The notes under the pieces were generated by a model, which saw only the letters and a program-made list of their open reading frames with translations, had not been told where the DNA came from and ran no database searches. Position numbers and translations under genes: made by a program. Below are positions 46,606 through 56,228 of a stretch of DNA of 64,000 nucleotides, one piece after another (within the stretch, counting starts at the first letter, position 1; each line of letters begins with the position of its first letter). This DNA comes from an uncultured Gammaproteobacteria bacterium (GTDB lineage Bacteria > Pseudomonadota > Gammaproteobacteria > Nitrosococcales > Methylophagaceae). The stretch spans positions 1 through 64,000 of the forward strand of contig CAJQOM010000013.1 of NCBI GenBank assembly GCA_905479985.1, given 5' to 3'.

Positions 46606-47358
46606 ATGAAGATTTTAGTCAGTAATGATGATGGGTATATGGCAGAAGGGATTCGTGCTTTGGCCGCGGCCATGAAAGACTTGGGCGATATTACCGTTGT
46701 TGCACCGGATCGTAACCGGAGTGGGGCCAGTAATTCCCTAACATTAGAAAACCCATTGCGTTTGAATAAGATGGATGACGGTGTTTATCGTGTGGATGGT
46801 ACGCCGACAGATTGTGTTCATCTGGCGATTACTGGCCTGCTCGAGGAAGAGCCTGATATGGTTGTATCGGGTATTAATGCTGGGGCTAACTTAGGTGACG
46901 ATGTGTTGTATTCGGGTACTGTTGCAGCGGCGATGGAAGGTCGATTTTTAGGTCTTCCAGCGATTGCCATTTCTTTAAATGGTCATACTGCAACCCACTT
47001 TGAAACGGCTGCTTGGGTGGCCAAAAAATTAGTGCGTCATTTGCAAACAACGTCTTTGCCGGCCGATACCATTTTAAATGTGAATGTCCCTGATTTGCCG
47101 ATTGATGAGATTATCGGGTTTGAAACGACGCGTTTGGGCCATCGACATAAAGCGGATCCCGTGATTAAAGAATTGGACCCACGTGGCCGTGATATGTATT
47201 GGGTTGGTCCTGCTGGAGAAGAGCAAGATGCTGGTCCAGGAACTGACTTTAATGCGATTCGACGCGGTGCGGTGTCAGTGACACCACTGCAAATTGATTT
47301 AACCGCTTACAAGGCGATTGATGGTGTTGCGACTTGGTTAAAAGGTGCTGCGGTTTGA
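46606..47358 (+). CDS. surE: 5'/3'-nucleotidase SurE
   Basis: 250 residues with the SurE signature [10 protein letters not shown] (metal-binding Asp8, Asp9), the [14 protein letters not shown] segment and GTVAAAMEG. SurE dephosphorylates nucleoside monophosphates and short polyphosphates, and is important in stationary phase. The stop overlaps the pcm start (TGATG). Confidence 0.95.
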   Translation: MKILVSNDDGYMAEGIRALAAAMKDLGDITVVAPDRNRSGASNSLTLENPLRLNKMDDGVYRVDGTPTDCVHLAITGLLEEEPDMVVSGINAGANLGDDVLYSGTVAAAMEGRFLGLPAIAISLNGHTATHFETAAWVAKKLVRHLQTTSLPADTILNVNVPDLPIDEIIGFETTRLGHRHKADPVIKELDPRGRDMYWVGPAGEEQDAGPGTDFNAIRRGAVSVTPLQIDLTAYKAIDGVATWLKGAAV

Positions 47359-48014
47359 TGCCTGACCGCCGTGGTATCGGTATGACCTCTCAACGAACGA
47401 GAGATCGGCTGATTAACCGGTTGAAAGATCGAGGTATCAGTCATGTTGAATTATTAAGCGTGATGCGAGAATTACCGCGTCATTTGTTTGTTGACGAAGC
47501 ATTAGCGAGCCGTGCTTATGAAGACACAGCACTACCGATTGGACATGGTCAAACCATCTCACAGCCACATAGTGTGGCGAAAATGACCGAAATTTTGTTA
47601 GATGGGATCCCAAAGAAAAAAGTGCTAGAAATTGGCACAGGTTCGGGTTATCAGACGGCAGTGTTATCGCGGTTGGTTGAGCGAGTTTATAGTGTTGAAC
47701 GCATTGAGCCTTTGCAAAATCAGGCGCGTGAGCGCTTTTATCAATTGAAGCACAATAATATTCGCTTGAAATATAGCGATGGCACATGGGGCTGGGAAGA
47801 GAATGCACCCTATGATGGGATTATTGTGACCTGTGCGCCCGAAGAGGTGCCGGAAGCCTTGTTGAAACAATTAGCCCCAGGTGGCCGTTTGGTCATCCCT
47901 GTTGGTGGTAGTGGCAAACAATCGTTGCGAGTCATTGATCGAAATGGTTCTTCTTTTGAAGAAACGGTATTAGATGATGTGAGCTTTGTGCCTTTATTGT
48001 CGGGCCAAGAATAG
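47358..48014 (+). CDS. pcm: Protein-L-isoaspartate O-methyltransferase
   Basis: 219 residues from ATG 47358, overlapping the surE stop by one base, the usual surE-pcm arrangement. Motif [17 protein letters not shown] and the family-specific [18 protein letters not shown] are intact, as is the C-terminal [16 protein letters not shown]. It repairs isoaspartyl residues in aged proteins. This is the canonical copy; a diverged PCMT-like gene is at 6950. Confidence 0.95.
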   Translation: MPDRRGIGMTSQRTRDRLINRLKDRGISHVELLSVMRELPRHLFVDEALASRAYEDTALPIGHGQTISQPHSVAKMTEILLDGIPKKKVLEIGTGSGYQTAVLSRLVERVYSVERIEPLQNQARERFYQLKHNNIRLKYSDGTWGWEENAPYDGIIVTCAPEEVPEALLKQLAPGGRLVIPVGGSGKQSLRVIDRNGSSFEETVLDDVSFVPLLSGQE

Positions 48015-48053
48015 CGGGCTAGAATTAGGCGCGTTAGAAAGGGAAAATGGGCA

Positions 48054-48485
48054 ATGCTTTATACACAATTAGTTTACGGCACGATTATCATCACGGTAGT
48101 GGTAATTTTCCATGTTGTGAGCTTGGTTTTCTTGGCGAGATTGTTAAAACGCTGGCATGATATTTATGCTCTTTTTGATCGTGTATTAGGGGCGATAGTT
48201 GGACTAGGCGTATCCGTTTTTTTCATTATAGGCATTCATACCGTTGAAGCTTGGTCTTGGGCCTATATTTATCTTTTATTAGGCGAGTTTAATACGATTA
48301 ATGACGCTCTTTATTTTTCCATCTCAACTGCGACAACAGTGGGTTATGGCGATGTTGTCATGTCAGAGCAGTGGCGTCTATTGAGTAGTTTTGAAGCTAT
48401 AGGTGGGTGGTTGTTATTTGGTGTTAGCACTGCTTTTTTAATGGGGTTGATGCGTTATGTTTTTAACGATGTCTCGGTAAAATAA
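48054..48485 (+). CDS. Two-helix potassium channel-like protein
   Basis: 143 residues: an amphipathic start, membrane helix one (IITVVVIFHVVSLVFLA), a further hydrophobic segment, a pore loop with the K+ selectivity filter TTVGYGD (TATTVGYGDVV) and a final helix. This is the minimal Kir/KcsA-like pore-only design. It sits between pcm and the YqaA-like gene, an insertion into the conserved surE-pcm-nlpD order. It probably conducts K+. Confidence 0.85.
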   Translation: MLYTQLVYGTIIITVVVIFHVVSLVFLARLLKRWHDIYALFDRVLGAIVGLGVSVFFIIGIHTVEAWSWAYIYLLLGEFNTINDALYFSISTATTVGYGDVVMSEQWRLLSSFEAIGGWLLFGVSTAFLMGLMRYVFNDVSVK

Positions 48486-48502
48486 AACGGTGTAGAGATT
48501 TA

Positions 48503-49081
48503 ATGAAATTATTTTCGAGCATTTATCAAAAGGTCATGGATTGGTCTAAGCATCGTTTAGCCAGTTATTGGTTAGCCTTGGTTAGTTTTACCGAATCTTC
48601 ATTTTTTATTATTCCGCCTGATGTGATGCTGGCCCCGATGTCGTTGGCTAAACCTGGAAAGGCTTGGTTTTATGCTGGTTTGACCACGATTGCTTCGGTA
48701 TTAGGTGGTTTGTTGGGTTATGTGATTGGTGTGTTTGCTTTTGATATGGTTGAACCTTGGTTGCATGATCTAGGTTACTTTGAAGCTTATTTGACAGCAC
48801 AAGCTTGGTTTAATGAGTGGGGCTTTTGGGCTATTTTCATGGCGGGGTTCACGCCTATTCCTTATAAGGTTTTTACCATTGCTGCCGGGGCTGCTGCGAT
48901 GGCACTGGTGCCGTTCGTTTTAGGTTCGCTGGTGGGAAGAGGGTGCCGTTTTTTCCTAGTGGCGGGATTAATGCGTTGGGGCGGTGCCGATTTAGAAAAG
49001 CAATTATCGTTGTGGGTGGACCGTTTAGGTTGGGCGATGGTGGTTGCTATTATCGGTGCTTATTTTATTTGGTTCCATTAG
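48503..49081 (+). CDS. YqaA/DedA-like membrane protein
   Basis: 192 residues with about four to five membrane helices and the SNARE-associated (VTT/DedA) motif FTPIPYKVFTIAAGAAAM. YqaA-like proteins sit between pcm and nlpD in pseudomonads. DedA proteins are putative lipid-handling transporters; substrate here is unknown. It is 17 bases after the channel gene and likely in the same transcript. Confidence 0.88.
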   Translation: MKLFSSIYQKVMDWSKHRLASYWLALVSFTESSFFIIPPDVMLAPMSLAKPGKAWFYAGLTTIASVLGGLLGYVIGVFAFDMVEPWLHDLGYFEAYLTAQAWFNEWGFWAIFMAGFTPIPYKVFTIAAGAAAMALVPFVLGSLVGRGCRFFLVAGLMRWGGADLEKQLSLWVDRLGWAMVVAIIGAYFIWFH

Positions 49082-49180
49082 GGGCTCGAGAAAACAGTTT
49101 GTAAAACTTCTGCTGTTGTATCGTGTCACACTAACACTTGTTTTCACGATAAATTTGATGGGTATAGCGCAAAATTGTTG

Positions 49181-49921
49181 ATGAGATTCATTTTAATTTT
49201 GTTGATGTTAGCTTTGGTCGGTTGCGGTGGCAGTCAGGCCGTTGCGCCTGTTGGCGTTTACCGGGCACAAAGTCAACAAGCACCTCCTACGGTTTATAAG
49301 GTGAGACGAGGCGATACACTGTATTCAGTGAGTTGGCGTTTTGGCATGGACTTTAAGACGGTAGCGCGGATCAATGGTATTGGTTCCCCTTATACGATTT
49401 ATGTTGGCCAAAAATTAAAGTTTAAATCTTATAGGCAAGTGGCTAAAAAAAGTACGAATAAGACCACAACAGCTAAAAAGACAGCCACAACTAAGAAAAC
49501 GACGAAGACTAAGACTGCGGCCAAATCGACTTGGGTGCCATCAAATCAGCGTTTGAGTTGGCGTTGGCCTGTTAATGGCAGGGTTATTTCAACCTATTCG
49601 AAAAGTGCTGCAAGCCGTAAAGGTATTAATATTGCGGGTAAGTCTGGCCAACAAGTCTCAGCGGCGGCAGCGGGAAAAGTGGTGTACAGCGGTAACGGCT
49701 TACCGCGTTATGGCAATCTGATTATTATTAAGCATAACGATACGTATTTAAGTGCTTATGCTCACAATAAGTATTTGATTGTGAAAGACGGCCAAACGGT
49801 CAAAGTTGGCCAGAAAATTGCGCTATTAGGCCGAACGGGTGCCCAGCGTGATCAATTGCATTTTGAAATTCGTCGTAATGGTGAGCCGGTGGATCCGATG
49901 CGCTTTTTGCCAAAGCGCTAA
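49181..49921 (+). CDS. nlpD: NlpD-like LysM/M23 envelope lipoprotein
   Basis: 246 residues starting ATG 49181 (two TTG codons upstream could extend it). Lipobox LVGC at ~Cys16, a LysM domain (YKVRRGDTLYSVSWRFGMD), a Lys/Thr-rich linker with alternating KKTAT-type runs, and an M23/LytM domain. The catalytic zinc residues are altered (HxGxD replaced by RKGIN; HLH replaced by QLH), so it is a non-enzymatic activator of cell-wall amidase, like E. coli NlpD. In pseudomonads and enterics rpoS follows; here prfB does. Confidence 0.93.
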   Translation: MRFILILLMLALVGCGGSQAVAPVGVYRAQSQQAPPTVYKVRRGDTLYSVSWRFGMDFKTVARINGIGSPYTIYVGQKLKFKSYRQVAKKSTNKTTTAKKTATTKKTTKTKTAAKSTWVPSNQRLSWRWPVNGRVISTYSKSAASRKGINIAGKSGQQVSAAAAGKVVYSGNGLPRYGNLIIIKHNDTYLSAYAHNKYLIVKDGQTVKVGQKIALLGRTGAQRDQLHFEIRRNGEPVDPMRFLPKR

Positions 49922-49982
49922 ATACGCTACAATAAGCGGTTTTTCGGTTCGCTCGAACAAGTCAATTTATCAAGAGGTTAGT

Positions 49983-51078
49983 TTGGAATTAGGCGCAACA
50001 ATGCAAAAGATTAAAGAGCTCACGGGTCGCAGTGTCGATCTTAGGGGGTATCTTTGACTATGATAGCAAGGCAGAGCAACTTGTTGAGGTGTCGCGAGAG
50101 CTTGAATCACCCGCCGTCTGGGATGATCCTGAGCGGGCACAAAAGCTAGGTCAAGAGCGCGTTAGTTTAGAGCGTATTGTGACGACGTTATCCTCTCATC
50201 GTGAGACGCTGTCCGATGCCAAAGATTTATTAGAATTAGCCGTTGAAGAACAAGATCAAGAAACCTTCGATGCAGTGCAAGCTGATTTAGCCGAGTTAGA
50301 AGCAGCCCTAGAAAAATTAGAATTCCAACGGATGTTTTCGGGCAAATTGGATATGAATAGTGCTTATTTAGATATTCAATCTGGTTCTGGTGGTACTGAG
50401 GCTCAGGATTGGGCGGATATGATTCTGCGTATGTATTTACGTTGGGGTGAGTCGCATGATTATAAAGTCAATTTGATTGAAGTCTCTGGTGGTGAAGTCG
50501 CTGGGATTAAAAGTGCCACGATTCATTTTGAAGGCGAATATGCTTTTGGTATGTTACGAACTGAAACTGGGGTTCATCGCTTAGTGCGTAAATCGCCGTT
50601 TGATTCAGGTGCACGTCGACATACTTCATTTGCCTCGGTGTTTGTGTATCCAGAAGTCGATGACAATATTGATATCGAGATTAATCCTTCTGATTTACGG
50701 GTGGATACCTATCGTGCCAGTGGTGCGGGCGGTCAGCATATTAATAAGACGGACTCAGCAGTTCGGATTACCCATTTACCGACCAATACTGTGGTGCAAT
50801 GCCAAAACCAACGTTCACAACATCAAAACCGCGATAATGCGATGAATCAATTACGGGCGAAATTGTATGAGCTTGAATTGATGAAGCAAAATGAGGAAAA
50901 GAAAGCGGCTGAAGAAGCCAAATCTGATATTGGCTGGGGCAGCCAAATTCGATCTTATGTTTTAGATCAATCGCGAATTAAAGACTTACGCACCAATGTA
51001 GAAACCGGTAATACCCAAGCCGTATTAGATGGCGATTTGGACCAATTTATTGAAGCTTCCCTGAAATCTGGGTTGTAA
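49983..51078 (+). CDS. prfB: Peptide chain release factor 2, with programmed +1 frameshift
   Basis: Translation begins at TTG 49983 after AAGAGG and runs for 24 codons to CTT (50052-50054), then shifts +1 over TGA (50055-50057) and continues in the new frame at 50056 to 51078. The Shine-Dalgarno-like AGGGGG at 50043-50048 and the slippery CTT-TGA-C are those of the bacterial prfB autoregulatory site. The protein is RF2 length and has the GGQ tripeptide ([10 protein letters not shown]) and the SPF recognition motif (VRKSPFDSG). RF2 terminates at UGA and UAA. lysS follows by 11 bases. Confidence 0.97.
50041..50058 (+). promoter_or_regulatory. prfB programmed frameshift site
   Basis: AGGGGG (50043-50048), TAT, then CTT TGA C (50052-50058). 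When RF2 is scarce the ribosome pauses at UGA and shifts +1, making more RF2. All the key elements are present. Confidence 0.95.
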
Positions 51079-51089
51079 TTGAGAGCATT

Positions 51090-52586
51090 ATGACAAACGA
51101 AATAGAACAAGACGAAAACCGATTGATTGCACAGCGCCGTGAAAAATTGACTGAGCTACGTGCTGAAGGCAATGCTTTCCCCAATGATTTTCGTCGTAAT
51201 GTGATGAATGCTGAATTGGCTGCTGAATACGCTGAGACCGATTCGGACACATTAAAAGCGGATACGCGTCGGGTGAAAATTGCAGGGCGCTTGATGACCA
51301 AGCGGGTGATGGGTAAAGCGAGTTTTGCCACCATTCGTGATATGTCGGGTGATATGCAGCTGTATGTGAAGCGCGATGATCTGGCCGAGGGCGTTTATCC
51401 TGCGTTTAAACGTTGGGATTTGGGCGATATTATTGCGGCGGAAGGCACCTTATTCCGTACTCAAAAAGGCGAGTTATCTGTCATGGTCGAGGATATTCGA
51501 TTATTGACGAAGTCATTAAGACCTTTACCTGAAAAATTTCATGGTTTGTCTGATCAAGAAACACGTTATCGTCAACGCTATGTTGATTTGATTATGAATC
51601 AAGCGAGCCGTGAGACTTTTATCATTCGTACCAAAGTCATTGATGGTATTCGTCGCTTTTTAATGGCGAAAGATTATCTAGAAGTTGAAACGCCAATGAT
51701 GCAGGCGATTCCGGGCGGGGCAACGGCGAGACCGTTCACCACTTTCCATAATGCGTTAGACATGGATTTATTCTTACGTATCGCACCAGAATTATATTTG
51801 AAACGTCTTGTTGTTGGTGGTTTTGAACGGGTATTTGAAATTAACCGTAACTTCCGTAATGAAGGGTTATCAACACGCCACAATCCAGAATTTACGATGG
51901 TTGAGTTCTATCAAGCCTATTCGGATTATCAAGAGTTGATGGATCTGACGGAAGAAATGCTCCGGACCGTGACACAAGATGTTTTAGGGACATCACAAGT
52001 GCATTATCAAGGCACAGATTTAGACTTTTCAAAACCATTCCATCGGATGACCGTTGTAGAATCTATTTTGCATTTTAATCCAACGATGACGGCTGAACAA
52101 TTGGCGACATTAGAGGCTGCAACAGCTGTTGCCAAAGACTTAGGTATTCCACTCAAAGATAGCTATGGTTTGGGTAAAGTCCAGATCGAGATCTTCGAAA
52201 AAACCGTTGAAGAACGTTTAATGGAGCCGACGTTTATTACGGCTTACCCTACTGAAGTGTCACCATTGGCACGTCGTAGTGATGCAGATCCATTCGTGAC
52301 AGATCGATTTGAATTCTTTGTTGGTGGCCGTGAGATTGCCAACGGTTTCTCTGAGTTGAATGATGCCGAAGATCAGGCAGAACGCTTCTTAGCGCAAGTG
52401 GCTGATAAAGATGCCGGTGATGATGAAGCGATGCATTTTGATGCTGATTATATTCGTGCCTTGGAATATGGCATGCCGCCTACAGCAGGTGAAGGGATTG
52501 GGATTGATCGTTTGGTGATGTTGTTGACTGATTCACCGACGATTCGCGATGTGCTGCTGTTTCCTCATATGCGGCCAGAGGTTTAA
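51090..52586 (+). CDS. lysS: Lysyl-tRNA synthetase (class II)
   Basis: 498 residues with an OB-fold anticodon domain and a class-II catalytic core (motif 2 [15 protein letters not shown], motif 3 GIGIDRLVM). It directly follows prfB, the same gene pair as in E. coli. Length is typical. Confidence 0.97.
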   Translation: MTNEIEQDENRLIAQRREKLTELRAEGNAFPNDFRRNVMNAELAAEYAETDSDTLKADTRRVKIAGRLMTKRVMGKASFATIRDMSGDMQLYVKRDDLAEGVYPAFKRWDLGDIIAAEGTLFRTQKGELSVMVEDIRLLTKSLRPLPEKFHGLSDQETRYRQRYVDLIMNQASRETFIIRTKVIDGIRRFLMAKDYLEVETPMMQAIPGGATARPFTTFHNALDMDLFLRIAPELYLKRLVVGGFERVFEINRNFRNEGLSTRHNPEFTMVEFYQAYSDYQELMDLTEEMLRTVTQDVLGTSQVHYQGTDLDFSKPFHRMTVVESILHFNPTMTAEQLATLEAATAVAKDLGIPLKDSYGLGKVQIEIFEKTVEERLMEPTFITAYPTEVSPLARRSDADPFVTDRFEFFVGGREIANGFSELNDAEDQAERFLAQVADKDAGDDEAMHFDADYIRALEYGMPPTAGEGIGIDRLVMLLTDSPTIRDVLLFPHMRPEV

Positions 52587-52656
52587 GGGATATCTGTTAG
52601 CTCTCTTCTGTATCTTTAGCGCAAGAGAAGTACATGGAATAAGGAGGTTAAACGAT

Positions 52657-52983
52657 ATGACGTCATTGCAAGGTAAAAAGTTAACGCTTACCGTTAGAGT
52701 AGAATCAGGTTGTCTTGGTCCGAATGGGGTTGATGTTATTGATGATTTTTGTCGTTTAGCTCAAAAAGAATTTGAGTCGTTTTATGCGAACTTTATTCAT
52801 TGGCAGATTGTTCCTAGACATGATGTCGCATTGCCAGAGATGAGTTATTACATCGATAATAAGAAATTAGATAGTGCGAAAGCGACAAAATACTTAACAT
52901 TATTTGATCAAGATATTGCTTCTATTGAAACGGAATTAGAAGAAAAGCTTGCGGCGCTTATTAATGTGTATTTGGGTTATTGA
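52657..52983 (+). CDS. Hypothetical 108-residue protein
   Basis: 108 residues from ATG 52657, which has a strong AAGGAGG site; an earlier in-frame start at 52549 gives a leader not resembling a protein. No domain is recognised; it begins with a strand-rich region (KKLTLTVRVESG) and continues helical (DFCRLAQKEFESFYANFI). Its position after lysS and its excellent ribosome site make it a real gene. Confidence 0.65.
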   Translation: MTSLQGKKLTLTVRVESGCLGPNGVDVIDDFCRLAQKEFESFYANFIHWQIVPRHDVALPEMSYYIDNKKLDSAKATKYLTLFDQDIASIETELEEKLAALINVYLGY

Positions 52984-53031
52984 TTTTAAGCTATTGGCTT
53001 CGCATAAAGGGCGGTTTGAGGTTAATTAAAG

Positions 53032-53346
53032 TTATTTACGTGAAAAGTATAAATCTTGGTGTTTCGGAAAAATTTCACTGTCGTATGAATAGCACTCTAG
53101 CATTAGTTCGGAGCCCGAAAGAATAATAAGATAACCTACGGGAGTATCACCAAGATTGCCTTGGATATTTGGCTCGTTTAAGACTGAGCGCTGAATTGGG
53201 AAACGAGGGTGGCTAATTGTAAGGAAATAGCCTGCTCCACTATACTTAATTGTTTCGTTTAGTGCTTTATCCAGGAATGAGATTAGTTCTTTGCTTTGGG
53301 AATTTTCAAGAAGCTCAAGAATAATTTCTTTTTCAAAGTTTTTCAT
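53032..53346 (-). CDS. Hypothetical 104-residue protein
   Basis: 104 residues, with helices at the start (EKEIILELLENSQSK) and strand-rich remainder (GYFLTISHPRF, GYLIILSGSELMLECYS). Function unknown and no motif known to me. It lies before the lipase-like gene on the same strand, with 14 bases between, so it may be cotranscribed or it may be an immunity-type small protein. Confidence 0.5.
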   Translation of the reverse strand: MKNFEKEIILELLENSQSKELISFLDKALNETIKYSGAGYFLTISHPRFPIQRSVLNEPNIQGNLGDTPVGYLIILSGSELMLECYSYDSEIFPKHQDLYFSRK

Positions 53347-53360
53347 TTCGGATATTAAGA

Positions 53361-54062
53361 CTAATAAGGACTATGCTGTTGAGCAAATTTCCCATTGGAT
53401 AAATAGTAGGTTACTTGTTTAAGCACTTCTTCATTTTTCATCATAAATGGATGCGATGTTGCCATTTCAATATGATCATTCATACCTTTAAGTTTGGTAC
53501 TTTCGATGGAGATTTTGCCGTCATCGGTGCCAGGGATAAATGTCGACAGTATTAAGTTAATACTTTGCGTTCCAGCGATAATGCCGACATCAAAATTAGC
53601 AGGACCTAATTTATTGGGAACACTTAGTTCTCCTGTCCCAAGTTGAAGCCCCGCATCTCCGTTTACGAAGTGAAAGCCTGGGACTTTATTCAGTTTATCA
53701 ACAACTTCACTGCCTTGGTTAGGTGGCCCTAACATCACGACATGTTTTAACTTGGGGATATCGTTTTGTGATAAATATTGTCTTACTAAAATACCGCCAA
53801 GAGAGTGGGTTACAAAATTGATTTCATTGTAGTCATTACATTTTTCGAGTGCAGGAGCAATCGCTATTTCAGCTAACTCTTCAATGGGTGCATCTCTAGA
53901 GGGGTAACCGTCATTAATGACGTGATAACCTTGGTCGACAAGCTTTTTTTCTAATGCTGTCATCGAACTATTCGTTCTAGCAAGTCCATGTAGGAGAATA
54001 ACGCACGATGCCTGAACGGTAGAGGTCATTAATAGTAGCCAGGTTAGAAGTAATACTTTCAT
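53361..54062 (-). CDS. Secreted alpha/beta-fold esterase/lipase
   Basis: 233 residues from ATG 54062, chosen because it begins with a signal peptide (VLLLTWLLLMTSTVQAS) and does not overlap the HDOD gene. The hydrolase fold has the oxyanion segment LLHGLARTNSSM and the nucleophile motif THSLGG (GxSxG type as HSLGG). The family includes PGAP1-like lipases and phospholipases. Substrate unknown. It follows the HDOD gene on the same strand. Confidence 0.85.
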   Translation of the reverse strand: MKVLLLTWLLLMTSTVQASCVILLHGLARTNSSMTALEKKLVDQGYHVINDGYPSRDAPIEELAEIAIAPALEKCNDYNEINFVTHSLGGILVRQYLSQNDIPKLKHVVMLGPPNQGSEVVDKLNKVPGFHFVNGDAGLQLGTGELSVPNKLGPANFDVGIIAGTQSINLILSTFIPGTDDGKISIESTKLKGMNDHIEMATSHPFMMKNEEVLKQVTYYLSNGKFAQQHSPY

Positions 54063-54096
54063 ATTGTTGTGGTGGTGTATTTGAACTGTTGCTTTT

Positions 54097-54942
54097 TTAA
54101 GCATCAAACCCAAACAAAGCCAATGCCTCAGCATATTCTTCACTGTCTTCATCAATTTCACTGACTAAGATGCCGGTGTCTAGGCCGAGTTTTTTGAAGG
54201 ATTTAACGGTATCTAGTTTATCGGGGCTGATGGCATTTTCGGTATTTTCTAGGCTTTGGATATTCGCGACTTGGACGATATCAACGAGGTCTGGGCCATT
54301 TTCGCTATCCCAGGCCAAATTACTATATTCAAGGGGTACGGCGGTTAAGCTGTCAGAGAAGCTCCAGTTTTTTAGGATCGCGGCGCCAACTTTGTTGTGT
54401 AAGAGATCGATTAGGTTATCTAGCATTTGGGTGTCTTGAATCAGTTCTGGCGTATCTTCTGCTTTCATTAAGATGGGTAGGATGCCGATATTATGAATGA
54501 GGCCGGCGAGCATGGCTTCGTCTGATTTAATACTGGGATGTTTATTAGAGAGGATTTGGCAACGGGCGGCGACGTCGGTACTGTGTTCCCAGAGTGCATG
54601 GAGGCGTTTATCGAGTCGGTTTGAGGTGGCTTGGAACATTTGTTCCATGACCAGGCTGATGACGAGGTTACGGACCATTGATAAGCCGAGTCTTGAAACG
54701 GCCATTTGGATACTTTCTGATAAAATTCGCCCACGGTATAATGGACTATTGGCGACTTTAATTAAGCGCGTTGAGAGGGCGGCGTCGGTGACGATGATTT
54801 CGGCTAATTGTTTGGCTGTGACGTCTGGTTCATCAACGACGTCGCGGACACGTAACGCGACTTCTGGTAGGGTAGGTAGGACTAAGCTTCCATTCTCGAG
54901 TTCTTGCAAGATTTCGTTGTAAAATAGGTCTTGTTGGCTCAT
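54097..54942 (-). CDS. HDOD-domain signalling protein
   Basis: 281 residues of the HDOD type: LPTLPEVALRVRDVVDEPDVTAKQLAEI near the start, the core LSTRLIKVANSPLYRG, and VLAGLIHNIGILPIL. HDOD is related to HD phosphohydrolases but usually lacks the metal residues; members act in c-di-GMP or stress signalling. It stands as first gene of a minus-strand pair with the lipase-like gene, divergent from alaC. Confidence 0.92.
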   Translation of the reverse strand: MSQQDLFYNEILQELENGSLVLPTLPEVALRVRDVVDEPDVTAKQLAEIIVTDAALSTRLIKVANSPLYRGRILSESIQMAVSRLGLSMVRNLVISLVMEQMFQATSNRLDKRLHALWEHSTDVAARCQILSNKHPSIKSDEAMLAGLIHNIGILPILMKAEDTPELIQDTQMLDNLIDLLHNKVGAAILKNWSFSDSLTAVPLEYSNLAWDSENGPDLVDIVQVANIQSLENTENAISPDKLDTVKSFKKLGLDTGILVSEIDEDSEEYAEALALFGFDA

Positions 54943-55035
54943 AACTATCCATATTGATTAAATGCGATTTGAAGTGTTAGCCATTTTCAGTTATTTTGCT
55001 GGGTTTGCCAACTGTTTTTTATTATTTCAGGTGCT

Positions 55036-56217
55036 GTGTTGAACGACGATTTCCCTAGGATTAAACGCCTGCCACCTTATGTATTCAATATCGTTAATGA
55101 TTTGAAGGCAGAAGCACGTGCGCAGGGTGTCGATATTATTGATTTTGGGATGGGTAATCCAGACCAACCTGCGCCTGCGCATGTCATCGAAAAATTAACG
55201 GAAGCAGCACAAAGACCTGATACGCATCGTTATTCAGTTTCTCGTGGTATTCCGCGTTTGCGTAAAGCGATTTGTGATTGGTACCAGCGTCAGTTTGATG
55301 TCACTTTAGATCCGGAAACGGAAACGATTGTGACGATCGGATCTAAAGAAGGTTTGGCGCATTTGGCTTTGGCCACTGTTGGACCGGGTGATGCGATTTT
55401 AGTACCGAATCCGGCTTATCCTATCCATCCCTATGGGTTTGTGATTTCAGGGGCTGACATTCGCCATGTGCCTTTAGTGGAAGGTGGCGACTTTTTTGCT
55501 GAATTAGAAAAATCAGTTAAAGATACTTGGCCTAAACCGAAGATGTTGGTGTTGAACTTTCCGGGTAACCCAACGACGCAATGTGTCGAGCTAGAGTTCT
55601 TTGAGCGGGTTGTGGCGTTTGCGAAAGAACATGAAATTTGGGTCGTCCATGATTTAGCCTATGGCGAAATTACTTTTGATGGCTATAAAGCACCGTCTAT
55701 TCTAGAAGTGCCTGGTGCCAAAGATGTGGCTGTGGAGTTCTATACCTTATCTAAAACCTACAATATGCCGGGCTGGCGGGTAGGCTTTATGTCAGGGAAT
55801 CCGACATTGGTCGCGGCTTTGGCACGGATGAAGTCTTATTTAGACTATGGCATGTTTACGCCGATTCAAGTGGCGGCGATTGCGGCATTAGATGGCCCTC
55901 AAGATTGTGTGGAAGAGATTGTTGCTACTTATAAGAGTCGTCGAGATGTGTTGTGTGATGGCTTAAATGGACTTGGTTGGCAAGTTGAAAAACCTAAGGC
56001 GACGATGTTTGTTTGGGCAAAAATTCCAGAACAGTATCGTGATATGGGCTCATTAGAGTTCACGAAAAAATTATTAAAAGAAGCGAGAGTGGCGGTATCA
56101 CCTGGGATTGGTTTTGGTGAGTATGGTGATGACCATGTCCGTTTTGGTTTGATTGAAAATGAACATCGAACACGTCAAGCGATCCGTGGGATTCGCGACA
56201 TGTTTAGAAAAGGCTAG
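55036..56217 (+). CDS. alaC: Alanine transaminase-like class-I aminotransferase
   Basis: 393 residues of the fold-type I AAT family, PLP lysine in [13 protein letters not shown]. The [19 protein letters not shown] and NFPGNPTTQ segments fit AlaC/YfdZ. Start codon GTG 55036 (or TTG 55039). In other gammaproteobacteria this gene precedes hom and thrC, as here, and probably provides alanine and pyruvate balance. It may share the hom promoter. Confidence 0.9.
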   Translation: MLNDDFPRIKRLPPYVFNIVNDLKAEARAQGVDIIDFGMGNPDQPAPAHVIEKLTEAAQRPDTHRYSVSRGIPRLRKAICDWYQRQFDVTLDPETETIVTIGSKEGLAHLALATVGPGDAILVPNPAYPIHPYGFVISGADIRHVPLVEGGDFFAELEKSVKDTWPKPKMLVLNFPGNPTTQCVELEFFERVVAFAKEHEIWVVHDLAYGEITFDGYKAPSILEVPGAKDVAVEFYTLSKTYNMPGWRVGFMSGNPTLVAALARMKSYLDYGMFTPIQVAAIAALDGPQDCVEEIVATYKSRRDVLCDGLNGLGWQVEKPKATMFVWAKIPEQYRDMGSLEFTKKLLKEARVAVSPGIGFGEYGDDHVRFGLIENEHRTRQAIRGIRDMFRKG

Positions 56218-56228
56218 GGGGCCAGCGC

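Noticed and set aside
49839-50057. A 72-residue plus-strand reading frame overlapping the nlpD end
   Set aside because: Its last part is the real 5' section of prfB (before the frameshift); the first part is an out-of-frame reading of nlpD, so it is not a separate gene.
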